From QYOJ01 sp964449285 (lineage in GTDB: Bacteria > Bacteroidota > Bacteroidia > Bacteroidales > FEN-979), in contig CAYUZX010000002.1 of the NCBI GenBank assembly GCA_964449285.1, positions 1 through 64,000 of the forward strand: a DNA stretch of 64,000 nt. The letters run 5' to 3'. The notes beneath the pieces were generated by a model, which worked only from the letters and a program-made list of their open reading frames with translations, made no database searches and was not told the origin of the DNA. How positions within the stretch are numbered: position 1 is the stretch's first letter; each line of letters opens with the position of its first letter. The position numbers and the translations under genes are program-made. Shown here piece by piece: positions 18,221 to 26,341 of this stretch.

Positions 18221-18886
18221 TTATCCATTTATTATACACATAACTGGCGGATTACCCTGAAGGGAGGTAGCGAGGCAGCGAGGTAGCGAAGTAGTGAAAT
18301 GATCTCGCATCGCGTATCCCGTATCGCGTATCTGGTATCCGGCATCCGGCATCAACCAAACCAGTAAAAGGATAACCAGGTATTCCCTCAGTCGCGAGCG
18401 GAGATGCTGGAGCGCCTTGGACATCTGGGTCTCCACGGTCTTTACCGAGATCTGGAGTTTATCGGCAATAGCCTGGTATTTAAGGTGTTCATTGCGGCTC
18501 AGTAAGAACACTTCCCGGCATCTTTCTGGTAGTTCCGAAACGGCTTCATGGATCTGGTCCTGAAGCTCCTTCTCTACCAGCCGGTCAGCCTGTTCATAGG
18601 ATGCCAGCGGATAGAGATTTTCCTGTGATAACAGGCGGGTGTCAAATTTCTTGTTATCGCGCAGGTAGTTCAGCGAGCGGTTTCTAACGGAGGTGGAGAG
18701 GTAACTCTTTACGGGCCGCGACAGGTCGATTTGATCCCGTTTATCCCACAGCCCGATGAAGGCCTCCTGAACAATCTCTCTGGCGGCTTCATAGTCCTTA
18801 ACATACTGTATAGCAAAAAGCACGAGTCCTTTGAACTCATTTCTGAATAAAAGTTCAAATGTCGAATTATCGAGCGATTGATTCAT
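18221..18886 (-). CDS. ECF sigma factor (FecI-like) of the TonB receptor locus
   Basis: 221 aa from the preferred ATG at 18886 (MNQSLDNSTFELLF); an in-frame upstream start adds 24 unconvincing residues. Region 2 (DYEAAREIVQEAFIGLWDKR) and region 4 (LSRNEHLKYQAIADKLQISV) are clear. FecR follows directly, so it is the regulator of the receptor operon. The normal protein should end near REYL. The last 40 or so residues, including GYQIRDTGYAMRD, are encoded by two tandem repeats (18265-18354), so the native C-terminus seems to have been replaced or extended by repeat DNA. Confidence 0.92.
   Translation of the reverse strand: MNQSLDNSTFELLFRNEFKGLVLFAIQYVKDYEAAREIVQEAFIGLWDKRDQIDLSRPVKSYLSTSVRNRSLNYLRDNKKFDTRLLSQENLYPLASYEQADRLVEKELQDQIHEAVSELPERCREVFLLSRNEHLKYQAIADKLQISVKTVETQMSKALQHLRSRLREYLVILLLVWLMPDAGYQIRDTGYAMRDHFTTSLPRCLATSLQGNPPVMCIING
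18265..18354. repeat. Compound repeat: octamer AGCGAGGT then heptamer CGTATCS
   Basis: 18265-18296 holds four octamers of the AGGTAGCG type (with AGGCAGCG and AAGTAGTG variants). 18306-18354 holds seven heptamers (CGCATCG, CGTATCC, CGTATCG, CGTATCT, GGTATCC, GGCATCC, GGCATCA). The octamers belong to the same family as those at 4444, 25431 and 38713; the heptamers match 61541-61589. The whole block lies inside the 3' end of the sigma-factor reading frame. Confidence 0.82.
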
Positions 18887-19226
18887 GTATCGAGGTGAAG
18901 GTGCCAGCATGTAAAAGTAACAAATAAATTTTTTCCTCACTCTTTTTCCGTTAACCATGCTAGTCGCGAATATTGCTCCTGCACTGTCTATCGCTAATGT
19001 TTGCTACATCCAGAGTCAGGGTTACTGCTCCGGTTTCTGTGAGGATGGAGATCCTTGACTTCTCCATTGAGTCGGATTCGTTTTCCATCCATGGTGAGAT
19101 AAAAATCTACCACTGGGAAAAAAGCAATTTCCTCCCCGACAAGAATATGGTCTTTACGTTCTGATATTGGAAAGATGCCTGTCCCTTTAATGATATCCAA
19201 ACCTGACCGAATTTTCCGCGATCCCG
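18887..19226 (-). other. Gap with possible gene remnant
   Basis: About 340 bp without a secure gene. On the minus strand an open frame, with a possible TTG at 19200, runs to 18994 (68 aa: GLDIIKGTGIFPISERKDHI, later FYLTMDGKRIRLNGEV). Its codon choice looks coding, and it stays open a little upstream into the end of the deaminase gene. It could be the decayed 3' end of a former gene or a chance frame. No RNA or repeat was seen here. Confidence 0.25.
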
Positions 19227-19718
19227 TTACTGCTTGTCGTATTGTTGTACCTCATCGATGACAAATTCGAGGGAGATACCTGCTTTGGCAAACATCTCTT
19301 CTGAGTCGCGTCCGTCATGGTATTTACGCTGACAAACCACCCGAACAATTCCGCAGTTGATGATCAACATGGCACATGTACGGCAGGGGGTCATGTGGCA
19401 ATAGAGGGTAGCGCCTTCCAGGGGTATACCCAGCCTTGCCGCCTGGCAGATAGCGTTCTGTTCGGCATGAACGGTGCGCATACAGTGTTGTGACACCCGT
19501 CCGTCTTCGTGTGTTACCTGCTTCAAGAGGTGTCCTATTTCATCGCAATGCGGCAAGCCCCTCGGGCTTCCAACATAACCGGTCACCAGGATCTGCTTGT
19601 CACGTGCTATCACACACCCACTCCTACCCCGGTCGCAGGTAGCCCGCTTGGCAACGGTGTTGGCAACTTCCATGAAATATTCGTCCCATGAAGGACGGGT
19701 GTAGGATTCTTCATTCAT
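19227..19718 (-). CDS. Deoxycytidylate/cytidine deaminase family protein
   Basis: 163 aa, the usual length of dCMP deaminase-type proteins. Zinc site: HAE at residues 84-86 (within TVHAEQNAI), PCRTC at 111-115. It converts dCMP to dUMP, or a related cytidine substrate, supplying thymidylate synthesis. The extra Cys/His cluster (CDRGRSGC at 28-35, HCDE at 57-60) fits the second zinc site of dCMP deaminases. It is followed upstream by a P-loop kinase-like gene with a 26-bp gap, so a nucleotide salvage role fits the context. Confidence 0.9.
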   Translation of the reverse strand: MNEESYTRPSWDEYFMEVANTVAKRATCDRGRSGCVIARDKQILVTGYVGSPRGLPHCDEIGHLLKQVTHEDGRVSQHCMRTVHAEQNAICQAARLGIPLEGATLYCHMTPCRTCAMLIINCGIVRVVCQRKYHDGRDSEEMFAKAGISLEFVIDEVQQYDKQ

Positions 19719-19744
19719 ATGGCTATGTTTATTTTTATAAAGTG

Positions 19745-20302
19745 CTATATATATAGTTTTGTCAATACTTCATCGACGTCCCTGTACAACTCTTCCTTCG
19801 AACCATTGTTTTGAAACCGAAAATCAGCTTCACGGATACATGCCTGAAGGTTCTGGACCCCGGGATTGGTGGAAATGGATTCCCGCTTTTCGTTCTCAAT
19901 GAAGGTCTCGTAGCTGACCGAATCGGTAACTGATTTCCGAAGCTGAATTCGCTCGAACCGGAGTCTCGGGTCTGCATCCACACCGAAGAGGAAGAAGGTG
20001 CCCCGTTTCCGCAGGGAGGCGATCTCCCCGGTAGTACGGATACTTTCAATGATGCCATTCGTCCCCAATATTTTGGCTTCATCGTAGAGCTGGTCTACTA
20101 CATATGAGGGCCCATGTTCAGCACGCATCTCGTTGGCGAGGTTGAACATGCTGTCGCGGTTCTCGGGCAAGCCCAGCTGACGGATCTTTTCAACCAGAAA
20201 CTCCCGGACAGAATAGTGGGCGAAACCTTTTTTATCTTCGAGGTAATCAACGATTGTTCCTTTCCCCGCACCAAGGGTTCCGGTAATACCGATGATGATC
20301 AT
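19745..20302 (-). CDS. P-loop nucleotide/nucleoside kinase-like protein
   Basis: 185 aa from the ATG at 20302 (MIIIGITG). This start forms an ATGA overlap with the upstream LOG-family gene and is preferred over the in-frame upstream codon. P-loop GTLGAGKGT at residues 8-16, and later basic lid-like residues (RLRFERIQLR). The fold resembles dephospho-CoA and deoxynucleoside monophosphate kinases. Beside a dCMP deaminase it most likely phosphorylates a nucleotide. The exact substrate cannot be read from the sequence. Confidence 0.8.
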   Translation of the reverse strand: MIIIGITGTLGAGKGTIVDYLEDKKGFAHYSVREFLVEKIRQLGLPENRDSMFNLANEMRAEHGPSYVVDQLYDEAKILGTNGIIESIRTTGEIASLRKRGTFFLFGVDADPRLRFERIQLRKSVTDSVSYETFIENEKRESISTNPGVQNLQACIREADFRFQNNGSKEELYRDVDEVLTKLYI

Positions 20303-20898
20303 ATTTTTCCGGCTTTGAGGCGGTCGATCCATTTTTCGGCTTCGACGGGCACGAACGCTTCCATGCGATCAATCAGCCGTGCAGGATTGGTATCGGAAAG
20401 CAACATCTCCCGGTGTTCGGGTCGTAAAAACCCTTCCTTTACAGCCCAATCGAGCTGCTCAAGGATTAGATCATAATATCCGTTGACGTTCAGAATCCCG
20501 ACAGGTTTCCGCATAATCTTGAGCTGATTCCAGGAAAGCATTTCAAAGATTTCATCGAAGGTCCCATATCCACCTGGCATCGTGATGAAGCCGTCAGATA
20601 ATTCGGCCATCAGTGCTTTTCTCTCCTGCATTCCGGGAACGATATGCATTTCAGTAAGCCTGTCGTGGGCCACTTCCCTATCGGCCAGGCTCTTTGGCAT
20701 CACACCGATAACCTTGCCTCCGGCCTCCAGGAGAGCATCGGCCGCCACTTTCATCAGGCCAACATTGGCTCCTCCGTAGATCAAAGTAATCTGTCTTTTC
20801 AGCAAAATAGCAGCCAGGTCAATGCCTGCCTCACGGTATACTGGTGATGAACCGACGGCAGAACCACAAAAGAGACAGATGGTATGCAATGATGTCAT
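20299..20898 (-). CDS. LOG-family nucleotide phosphoribohydrolase (TIGR00730)
   Basis: 199 aa. Rossmann-like protein with the two LOG motifs: ERKA (residues 92-95) and PGGYGTFDE (108-116). Characterised relatives hydrolyse the N-glycosidic bond of nucleoside monophosphates such as AMP or cytokinin ribotides, releasing the base and ribose 5-phosphate. It overlaps the kinase-like gene by four bases (ATGA), and the M20 hydrolase gene ends 4 bp upstream of its start. Family assignment is firm; the substrate is inferred to be a nucleotide. Confidence 0.9.
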   Translation of the reverse strand: MTSLHTICLFCGSAVGSSPVYREAGIDLAAILLKRQITLIYGGANVGLMKVAADALLEAGGKVIGVMPKSLADREVAHDRLTEMHIVPGMQERKALMAELSDGFITMPGGYGTFDEIFEMLSWNQLKIMRKPVGILNVNGYYDLILEQLDWAVKEGFLRPEHREMLLSDTNPARLIDRMEAFVPVEAEKWIDRLKAGKI

Positions 20899-20902
20899 GT
20901 TG

Positions 20903-22054
20903 TCACCTGTTTATCTGCTTTATAATCTCATGGAATATCCTGATCCCGGGCTCGATGATCTCATCCGGGAAGTCATAGTGAGGGGTATGGAGGTCGGAAT
21001 GGTTCTCACCTGATCCCAGTCCGAAGATTGCGCCGGGAAATTTTGCCGTAAATTCCCCAAAATCTTCAGACCACCGGAACGGTTCATTTCTTTCCACCAG
21101 GGGCAGCTCCAGTCTCCTGGCAGCAGTCCGAACGATGGTGACAGCTTCCGGAGCGTTGACTGTCGCACTAAATGGCTCATGCCATTGGATGATGGTATCC
21201 AGCATGTACCGGATCCCAATCTCACGGATCATAGGGATAATTTCTGCCTTAATTTTTTCAATGTCCTGATTTCGTTCGGATCTCAAGGTAGCAGCAAGTT
21301 CGGCCTGCCCCGGAGATGTTCCAAATACAAAGTGGCCCAATCGGCTGTAAGTGATTGTAAGATTGGTGCTTTTATGCAGATCTGGGATACTCCCCGGCAG
21401 TTCGGGCAATGCACTAAGCAACTCAATCAGAGCCGGCAGCGGCGAGATCCCGTGTTCCGGGAATGCTGCATGCGACGACTCTCCCTTGATCCTGGTAAAG
21501 ATCCCCAGCGACGCAAATGCAAAGGTGCCATTTCTGACGATGACCGATCCGGCAGGAAATCCAGGGAGGTTATGCAATGCAAAGACATAATCAGGTACTA
21601 TCCCTTGAAATTTGGGATCCTTCAGCACAGCTTTTGCCCCTTTTCCGGTCTCCTCGGCTGGCTGAAAGAGAAGCACGACCCTTCCGGCTACAGGCCGGCG
21701 CTCATGAAGCATGGAAGCCACTCCGCAAAGGATCGCCATATGTCCATCGTGACCACATTTATGTGAGAGATCCTTATTCAGGGATCGGTGCGGAATTTCG
21801 CTCACTTCATCCAGAGGCAATGCATCCAGTTCTGCCCTCAGCAAAACCGTTTTCCCATCCTGATCTCCTTCAAAGATAATCGCAAAACCATGACCTCCTA
21901 ACTTCTCTATCACAACATCAGGTTGAAAAGCAGAACAGAATTCCAGAATCCTGGCAGCCGTTTTCTTTTCTCTGCCGGAATACTCAGGATACTGATGCAG
22001 TTCTTTTCTAAGTTCCTGTATTTTATTGAGATATGAAATTGGACGATACGCCAT
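20903..22054 (-). CDS. M20 family amidohydrolase/peptidase
   Basis: 383 aa, the standard length of M20D amidohydrolases. Metal and catalytic motifs: RAELDALP (about 73-80), HKCGHDGH (98-105) and PAEETGKGA (about 131-139). The central dimerisation domain follows, then the second half of the catalytic domain with a late conserved His (SGENHSDLHTPHYDF). Such enzymes hydrolyse N-acyl amino acids or related amides in the cytoplasm. It is the first gene of a four-gene minus-strand group and is divergent from mannose-6-phosphate isomerase. Confidence 0.93.
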   Translation of the reverse strand: MAYRPISYLNKIQELRKELHQYPEYSGREKKTAARILEFCSAFQPDVVIEKLGGHGFAIIFEGDQDGKTVLLRAELDALPLDEVSEIPHRSLNKDLSHKCGHDGHMAILCGVASMLHERRPVAGRVVLLFQPAEETGKGAKAVLKDPKFQGIVPDYVFALHNLPGFPAGSVIVRNGTFAFASLGIFTRIKGESSHAAFPEHGISPLPALIELLSALPELPGSIPDLHKSTNLTITYSRLGHFVFGTSPGQAELAATLRSERNQDIEKIKAEIIPMIREIGIRYMLDTIIQWHEPFSATVNAPEAVTIVRTAARRLELPLVERNEPFRWSEDFGEFTAKFPGAIFGLGSGENHSDLHTPHYDFPDEIIEPGIRIFHEIIKQINR

Positions 22055-22068
22055 AATATGAAAAAGTA

Positions 22069-22076
22069 TACCTTTG
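22069..22076 (+). promoter_or_regulatory. -7 box of mannose-6-phosphate isomerase gene
   Basis: TACCTTTG matches TAnnTTTG in the 76-bp divergent gap. It lies 54 nt before the preferred ATG at 22131. No well-spaced -33 TTG was found. Confidence 0.35.
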
Positions 22077-22130
22077 CCTGGTTGTCAGGTTGTAAAAGTA
22101 GTCATTAATCAAGAAACTATCGCATCCGTC

Positions 22131-23111
22131 ATGAACTTGCTCTATCCACTGAAATTCACTCCTGTCTTTAAAGACAAAGTATGGGGTGGTCAAAAGATAT
22201 TCACTGAATTAGGGCTCGACTTCTCCCCTCTTCCCAACTGTGGAGAGGCTTGGGTGTTATCGGGGGTCCCGGGGTTCCAAACAGTTGTTTCCAACGGATT
22301 CCTGAAAGGGAATGAACTAAATGACCTGGTGGAAATCTATATGGATGACTTTGTTGGAGAGAAGGCTTTCGAACAGTTCCCCGGTCAGTTCCCGATTCTG
22401 GTCAAGTTTATTGACTCCAACGACTGGCTATCTATCCAGGTCCATCCGGATGATGCGCTTGCTTCAAAACGGAAAATCGGCAACGGAAAAACTGAGATGT
22501 GGTACATCCTGGAAGCAGATAAGCAAGCAGAACTGATCAGTGGGTTCAGCCATACCGTGAATCAGAAGGTTTACCTGGAGCACCTGGAGCAGAAACGGCT
22601 GAAGGAGATTCTGAATGTGGAATCCGTTCAACGGGGAGATGTATTTTTTATGCCAGCCGGACGTGTTCATGCTCTGGGGCCGGGAGTCCTGCTCGCAGAG
22701 ATCCAGCAAACTTCCGATACAACTTACAGGATCTATGACTGGGATCGCATAGACAGCGAAGGGAAGTCAAGAGAACTCCACACCGATCTGGCCCTGGAAG
22801 CAATCGATTTCGTAGTGCCTGATACGTATCGTAGCTCTTATGCTAAGCTGAAAAATCAAACTGTTAACCTCGTCGAGTGTCCGGCTTTCACTACCAACTT
22901 CATAGCGTTAGATCACGGCATTGAGAAACAACTTGAGTACATTGACTCATTCATCATCTACCTCTGCACCGAAGGAGAGTGCAGCATTCAGTATCTGAAT
23001 GGGATGGAGGTTTTCAAAAAAGGTGAAGTTGTTCTGATCCCCGCTGCCATGGATCATCTCTTCCTGGTTCCAAAACCGAAGGCGAATATCCTGGAAATAT
23101 TTATAACATAA
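22131..23111 (+). CDS. manA: Class I mannose-6-phosphate isomerase
   Basis: 326 aa from the ATG at 22131 (MNLLYPLKF). The longer frame from 22074 would place its first codons on the probable promoter, so the internal start is preferred. Cupin fold zinc motifs are visible: QVHPDD and AGRVHALGPG. It interconverts mannose-6-phosphate and fructose-6-phosphate, feeding GDP-mannose and surface glycan synthesis or mannose use. The length fits the short bacterial class I enzymes. Confidence 0.92.
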   Translation: MNLLYPLKFTPVFKDKVWGGQKIFTELGLDFSPLPNCGEAWVLSGVPGFQTVVSNGFLKGNELNDLVEIYMDDFVGEKAFEQFPGQFPILVKFIDSNDWLSIQVHPDDALASKRKIGNGKTEMWYILEADKQAELISGFSHTVNQKVYLEHLEQKRLKEILNVESVQRGDVFFMPAGRVHALGPGVLLAEIQQTSDTTYRIYDWDRIDSEGKSRELHTDLALEAIDFVVPDTYRSSYAKLKNQTVNLVECPAFTTNFIALDHGIEKQLEYIDSFIIYLCTEGECSIQYLNGMEVFKKGEVVLIPAAMDHLFLVPKPKANILEIFIT

Positions 23112-23115
23112 TCAT

Positions 23116-23123
23116 TATCTTTG
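23116..23123 (+). promoter_or_regulatory. -7 box for the TlpA operon
   Basis: TATCTTTG matches the Bacteroidota TAnnTTTG box, 5 nt after the upstream stop codon and 29 nt before the tlpA-like ATG. Confidence 0.4.
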
Positions 23124-23152
23124 CGCCCACTGAACCAAACTGTGAACCAACT

Positions 23153-23683
23153 ATGAAAAGAACTCTTGTAACGCTTGTGGCAATCCTGCTTTTTGTTTTG
23201 ACCGGAATAGCACAGGAAACTGCCTCTGCAGGCTTCAACCAGATTCCTTCAGTCGACATCAAAGATCTTCAGGGAAACCCTTTCAATACCAGCAGCATCA
23301 GCAACGATGGGAAACCCATGATTCTCAGCTTCTGGGCAACCTGGTGCAAACCATGTATCAAGGAACTGTCAGCCATTTCTGATGAATATGATGATTGGGT
23401 AGAAGAGACAGGTGTAAAACTGGTGGCAGTCTCTGTCGACGATGCCAGGTCGAGCAAGATGGTGGAACCCCTGGTAAATGGGAAAGGCTGGGAATACGAA
23501 GTACTCCTGGATCCAAACGGAGACTTCAAACGTGCGATGAATGTCGGATTGATCCCCCACATCTTCCTCATCGATGGAAAAGGAAATATTGTCTGGCAGC
23601 ATACCTCTTTCGCTGAAGGAAGTGAACTTGAACTTATCAAACTGGTCAGAAAGCTCAATGCAGGCATGGCCATTGAAGAGTAA
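23153..23683 (+). CDS. TlpA-like periplasmic thiol-disulfide oxidoreductase
   Basis: 176 aa. Signal peptide (cleavage near GIAQ|ETA), then a thioredoxin fold with the active site WCKPC (about residues 65-69) and the cis-Pro region GLIPHIFLID. It reduces or isomerises disulfides, or delivers electrons to envelope proteins. It is 30 bp upstream of an outer-membrane protein gene and shares the transcription unit with an Omp28-type lipoprotein that also carries a CxxC. Confidence 0.92.
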   Translation: MKRTLVTLVAILLFVLTGIAQETASAGFNQIPSVDIKDLQGNPFNTSSISNDGKPMILSFWATWCKPCIKELSAISDEYDDWVEETGVKLVAVSVDDARSSKMVEPLVNGKGWEYEVLLDPNGDFKRAMNVGLIPHIFLIDGKGNIVWQHTSFAEGSELELIKLVRKLNAGMAIEE

Positions 23684-23713
23684 CCAATTAGAAACCAAAT
23701 ACCGAGTCAATTT

Positions 23714-25426
23714 ATGAAAAGAGAAGCCATTGTAAAAGGGCTTATCATTGCATTGTTTTCCTTCCCCATTCTCTCCAATGGACAGGGTTTTCTGGAAAAC
23801 AGTCAGATCAGCGGAAGTTTTCAGAGTGATGCGGTTTACTACCTGACCGACACCCAGCTTGGAATTACGGACTCTACCCTCGACGGAAAATATTTCCGGG
23901 TGCAGGGGTTTACTGAAGTAAACTACTCTTATAAAAACTTTTCGGCTGGTTTGCGATTTGAGGCATATCTCCCGCCGCTTCTGGGATATGACCAGGAGTA
24001 TCAGGGATTAGGCGTTCCCTACTGGTGGGTTAAATACAAAAACAAGCTGATTGAAGTGACTGCGGGTAACTTTTACGAGCAGTTTGGTAATGGGATGATT
24101 TTTCGAACCTACCAGGACTGGACTCTAGGTTACGATAACTCCATGCGCGGATTACGGGTGAAGCTGACTCCATTTAATGGAGTAGCCTTGACCGGGGTAG
24201 TTGGAGTTCAGCGTAATTACTGGGTTCCTTTTAAGGATAACAACAGAGGCATTGTAAAGGGGCTTGATGCCGATTTCTATTTGAACGACATGGTGCCGAG
24301 CCTATCCTCCTCCAAATTCAAGCTGAGTTTTGGGGGAAGCTTTGTCAGCGATTACCAGAAAGGGAAATCGCTGGAGATGGTTATCCCTCCGAAAATTTAC
24401 GAGCTGAAGCTGCCAGAGAATGTAGGCACGTATGGAGGACGGATCAACCTTAACTATAGTGGGTTCAACTTCTATACAGAGTATGCCCATAAGATCAACG
24501 ATCCATCCGCCATGAATCACTATATCTATAAGGATGGAGATGGCTGGTTGATCACGGCCTCCTATTCCAGGAAAAATTTCGGTCTGACAGCCAAGACGAA
24601 ATGGATTGATAACATGAGCTATAAATCCAACCGTGCGGTCACCAATAATGCATTGGATATCAACTACCTCCCTGCGATTACCAAAGAACACACCTATTTC
24701 CTTGCAGCCATGTACCCATACGCTACACAGCCAACCGGTGAAGTAGGCGGATCGGCCGAGCTAATCTTCTCTCTTCCCAAAAAATCCAAACTCGGAGGTA
24801 AATACGGGATGAACGTTGCCATTAACTTTTCTCAGGTGAACAATATCAAGAGGTCAAAAGTGAATGATACGACAGCAATCAATACTCCGGGCACACTGGG
24901 ATACAAATCGACCCCCTTTGCTGTGGATTGGAAAGACGTTTTCTACCAGGATGTGAACATTGAAGTGACCAAGAAGTTCAGTAAAACATGGAAAGGGATC
25001 TTTGCCTACTATTACCAAACATACAATAAAGATGTGATCGAAGGCCACCTGGATGAGTACGGAACCGTTTATGCTAACATCGGGGTAGTTGATGTGACAT
25101 GGAACATCACCAACAAGTATTCCCTTCGCGGAGAGTTGCAGGGATTGTGGACAAAGCAGGATAAAGGGGACTGGCTGGCCGGGATGCTGGAGTTAACGAT
25201 CTCACCAAAGTGGTTTTTCTCTGTAAGCGATCAGTGGAATATAGGGAATCCAGTCTCAAATCTTCAGTTACATTACTACAATGTATCCGCTGGGTTTATC
25301 TACAACACAACCCGCATAGCTCTTTCATACGGCCGTCAGCGTGAAGGCATCGTGTGCGTGGGAGGTGTTTGCCGGTACGTGCCGGAATCAACTGGATTTA
25401 CATTAACGATAAATAGCAGTTTTTAA
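23714..25426 (+). CDS. Outer-membrane protein, DUF6029-like
   Basis: 570 aa. Signal peptide (cleavage near SNG|QGF), then continuous amphipathic beta strands rich in Y and G, ending in an aromatic strand (GFTLTINSSF). A large outer-membrane barrel is expected. The sequence and its position between TlpA and Omp28 genes match the family annotated DUF6029 as I recall it. The transported substrate is unknown. The TlpA/barrel/Omp28 order suggests these three act together on secreted thiol proteins. Confidence 0.78.
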   Translation: MKREAIVKGLIIALFSFPILSNGQGFLENSQISGSFQSDAVYYLTDTQLGITDSTLDGKYFRVQGFTEVNYSYKNFSAGLRFEAYLPPLLGYDQEYQGLGVPYWWVKYKNKLIEVTAGNFYEQFGNGMIFRTYQDWTLGYDNSMRGLRVKLTPFNGVALTGVVGVQRNYWVPFKDNNRGIVKGLDADFYLNDMVPSLSSSKFKLSFGGSFVSDYQKGKSLEMVIPPKIYELKLPENVGTYGGRINLNYSGFNFYTEYAHKINDPSAMNHYIYKDGDGWLITASYSRKNFGLTAKTKWIDNMSYKSNRAVTNNALDINYLPAITKEHTYFLAAMYPYATQPTGEVGGSAELIFSLPKKSKLGGKYGMNVAINFSQVNNIKRSKVNDTTAINTPGTLGYKSTPFAVDWKDVFYQDVNIEVTKKFSKTWKGIFAYYYQTYNKDVIEGHLDEYGTVYANIGVVDVTWNITNKYSLRGELQGLWTKQDKGDWLAGMLELTISPKWFFSVSDQWNIGNPVSNLQLHYYNVSAGFIYNTTRIALSYGRQREGIVCVGGVCRYVPESTGFTLTINSSF

Positions 25427-25430
25427 TAAA

Positions 25431-25462
25431 TAGCGAAATAGCGAGGTAGCGAAATAGCGAAA
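25431..25462. repeat. Octamer repeat TAGCGAAA x4
   Basis: Four octamers (TAGCGAAA, TAGCGAGG, TAGCGAAA, TAGCGAAA) between the barrel and Omp28 genes. Bases 25432-25459 are identical to 38713-38740, including the position of the variant second unit. Confidence 0.85.
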
Positions 25463-25473
25463 AAACAGTTAGT

Positions 25474-26322
25474 ATGAAATTTCGGGTTTTATATTTAATG
25501 ATGGCGCTGGCAGGTATGCTGGTCGTTTCCTGTGACAAGATTGATCAGCCATATGCCAAGGAAAAAGAGATAACCATTGATACCCTCAAACGCAAGGTTC
25601 TCCTTGAAGATTACACCGGCATGAAGTGTGTCAACTGTCCGGCAGCCACAGCGGGTGCCGAAGCTGTGGTTAAACTCTACAAAGGACAAGTAATCCTTAT
25701 GACCGTTCATGCCGGATACTTCTCGGAACCCGATGCATCAGGAAATTATACAACGAACTACCGTGTAGCAGAAGGCGTTGCCTGGTTCAATGATTTTATG
25801 CTGATCTCCAATCCCATGGGGATGGTGAACCGGACTCCTTACAACGGGAAACAGGCAATTGGGGCCGGCTCATGGGCCGAAGCAGTAGGCACCGTCGCCC
25901 AGAGAAATAAGGTGGCATCAATAAACATCCAGACAGAATATACTCAAGCCAGCCGCCATCACATCACCACAACAATTGAAACTAAGTTCTACGAAGAGCT
26001 TGCAGGAGCTTATAACCTCACTGTTTGTATCCTGGAAGACAGCATCATCGGATGGCAAAAAAACAACGACACTCTGGTTGGCCCTGTGCCCGATATTGAG
26101 AACTATGTATTCAATGATATGCTGAGAACGGTTCTCAATGGAACGTATGGGGAACAGTTAACCAATGCAGTGGACACCCTCCAGACCTATTCCAAAACTT
26201 ATCTTTATACCATTAACGATAGCTGGAACCCTGATAACCTCTCGCTGGTGGCTTTCGTCTTTAACAGCGAGACCAACGAGATCATCCAGGTAGAGAAACA
26301 GCATCTGGTCGAATCAAAATAA
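25474..26322 (+). CDS. Omp28-related outer-membrane lipoprotein
   Basis: 282 aa. Lipoprotein signal with lipobox VVSC (about residue 20). The N-terminal half is thioredoxin-like with a CxxC site (KCVNCPAAT, about residues 51-59) preceded by LLEDYTG, the hallmark of Omp28-related proteins. The second half is a beta-rich Omp28 domain. It is probably attached to the outer membrane and acts in adhesion or redox handling of surface proteins. It is the last gene of the TlpA operon, ending 19 bp from the convergent C25 peptidase gene. Confidence 0.88.
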   Translation: MKFRVLYLMMALAGMLVVSCDKIDQPYAKEKEITIDTLKRKVLLEDYTGMKCVNCPAATAGAEAVVKLYKGQVILMTVHAGYFSEPDASGNYTTNYRVAEGVAWFNDFMLISNPMGMVNRTPYNGKQAIGAGSWAEAVGTVAQRNKVASINIQTEYTQASRHHITTTIETKFYEELAGAYNLTVCILEDSIIGWQKNNDTLVGPVPDIENYVFNDMLRTVLNGTYGEQLTNAVDTLQTYSKTYLYTINDSWNPDNLSLVAFVFNSETNEIIQVEKQHLVESK

Positions 26323-26341
26323 ACCAGTTGAGACAACCCGG

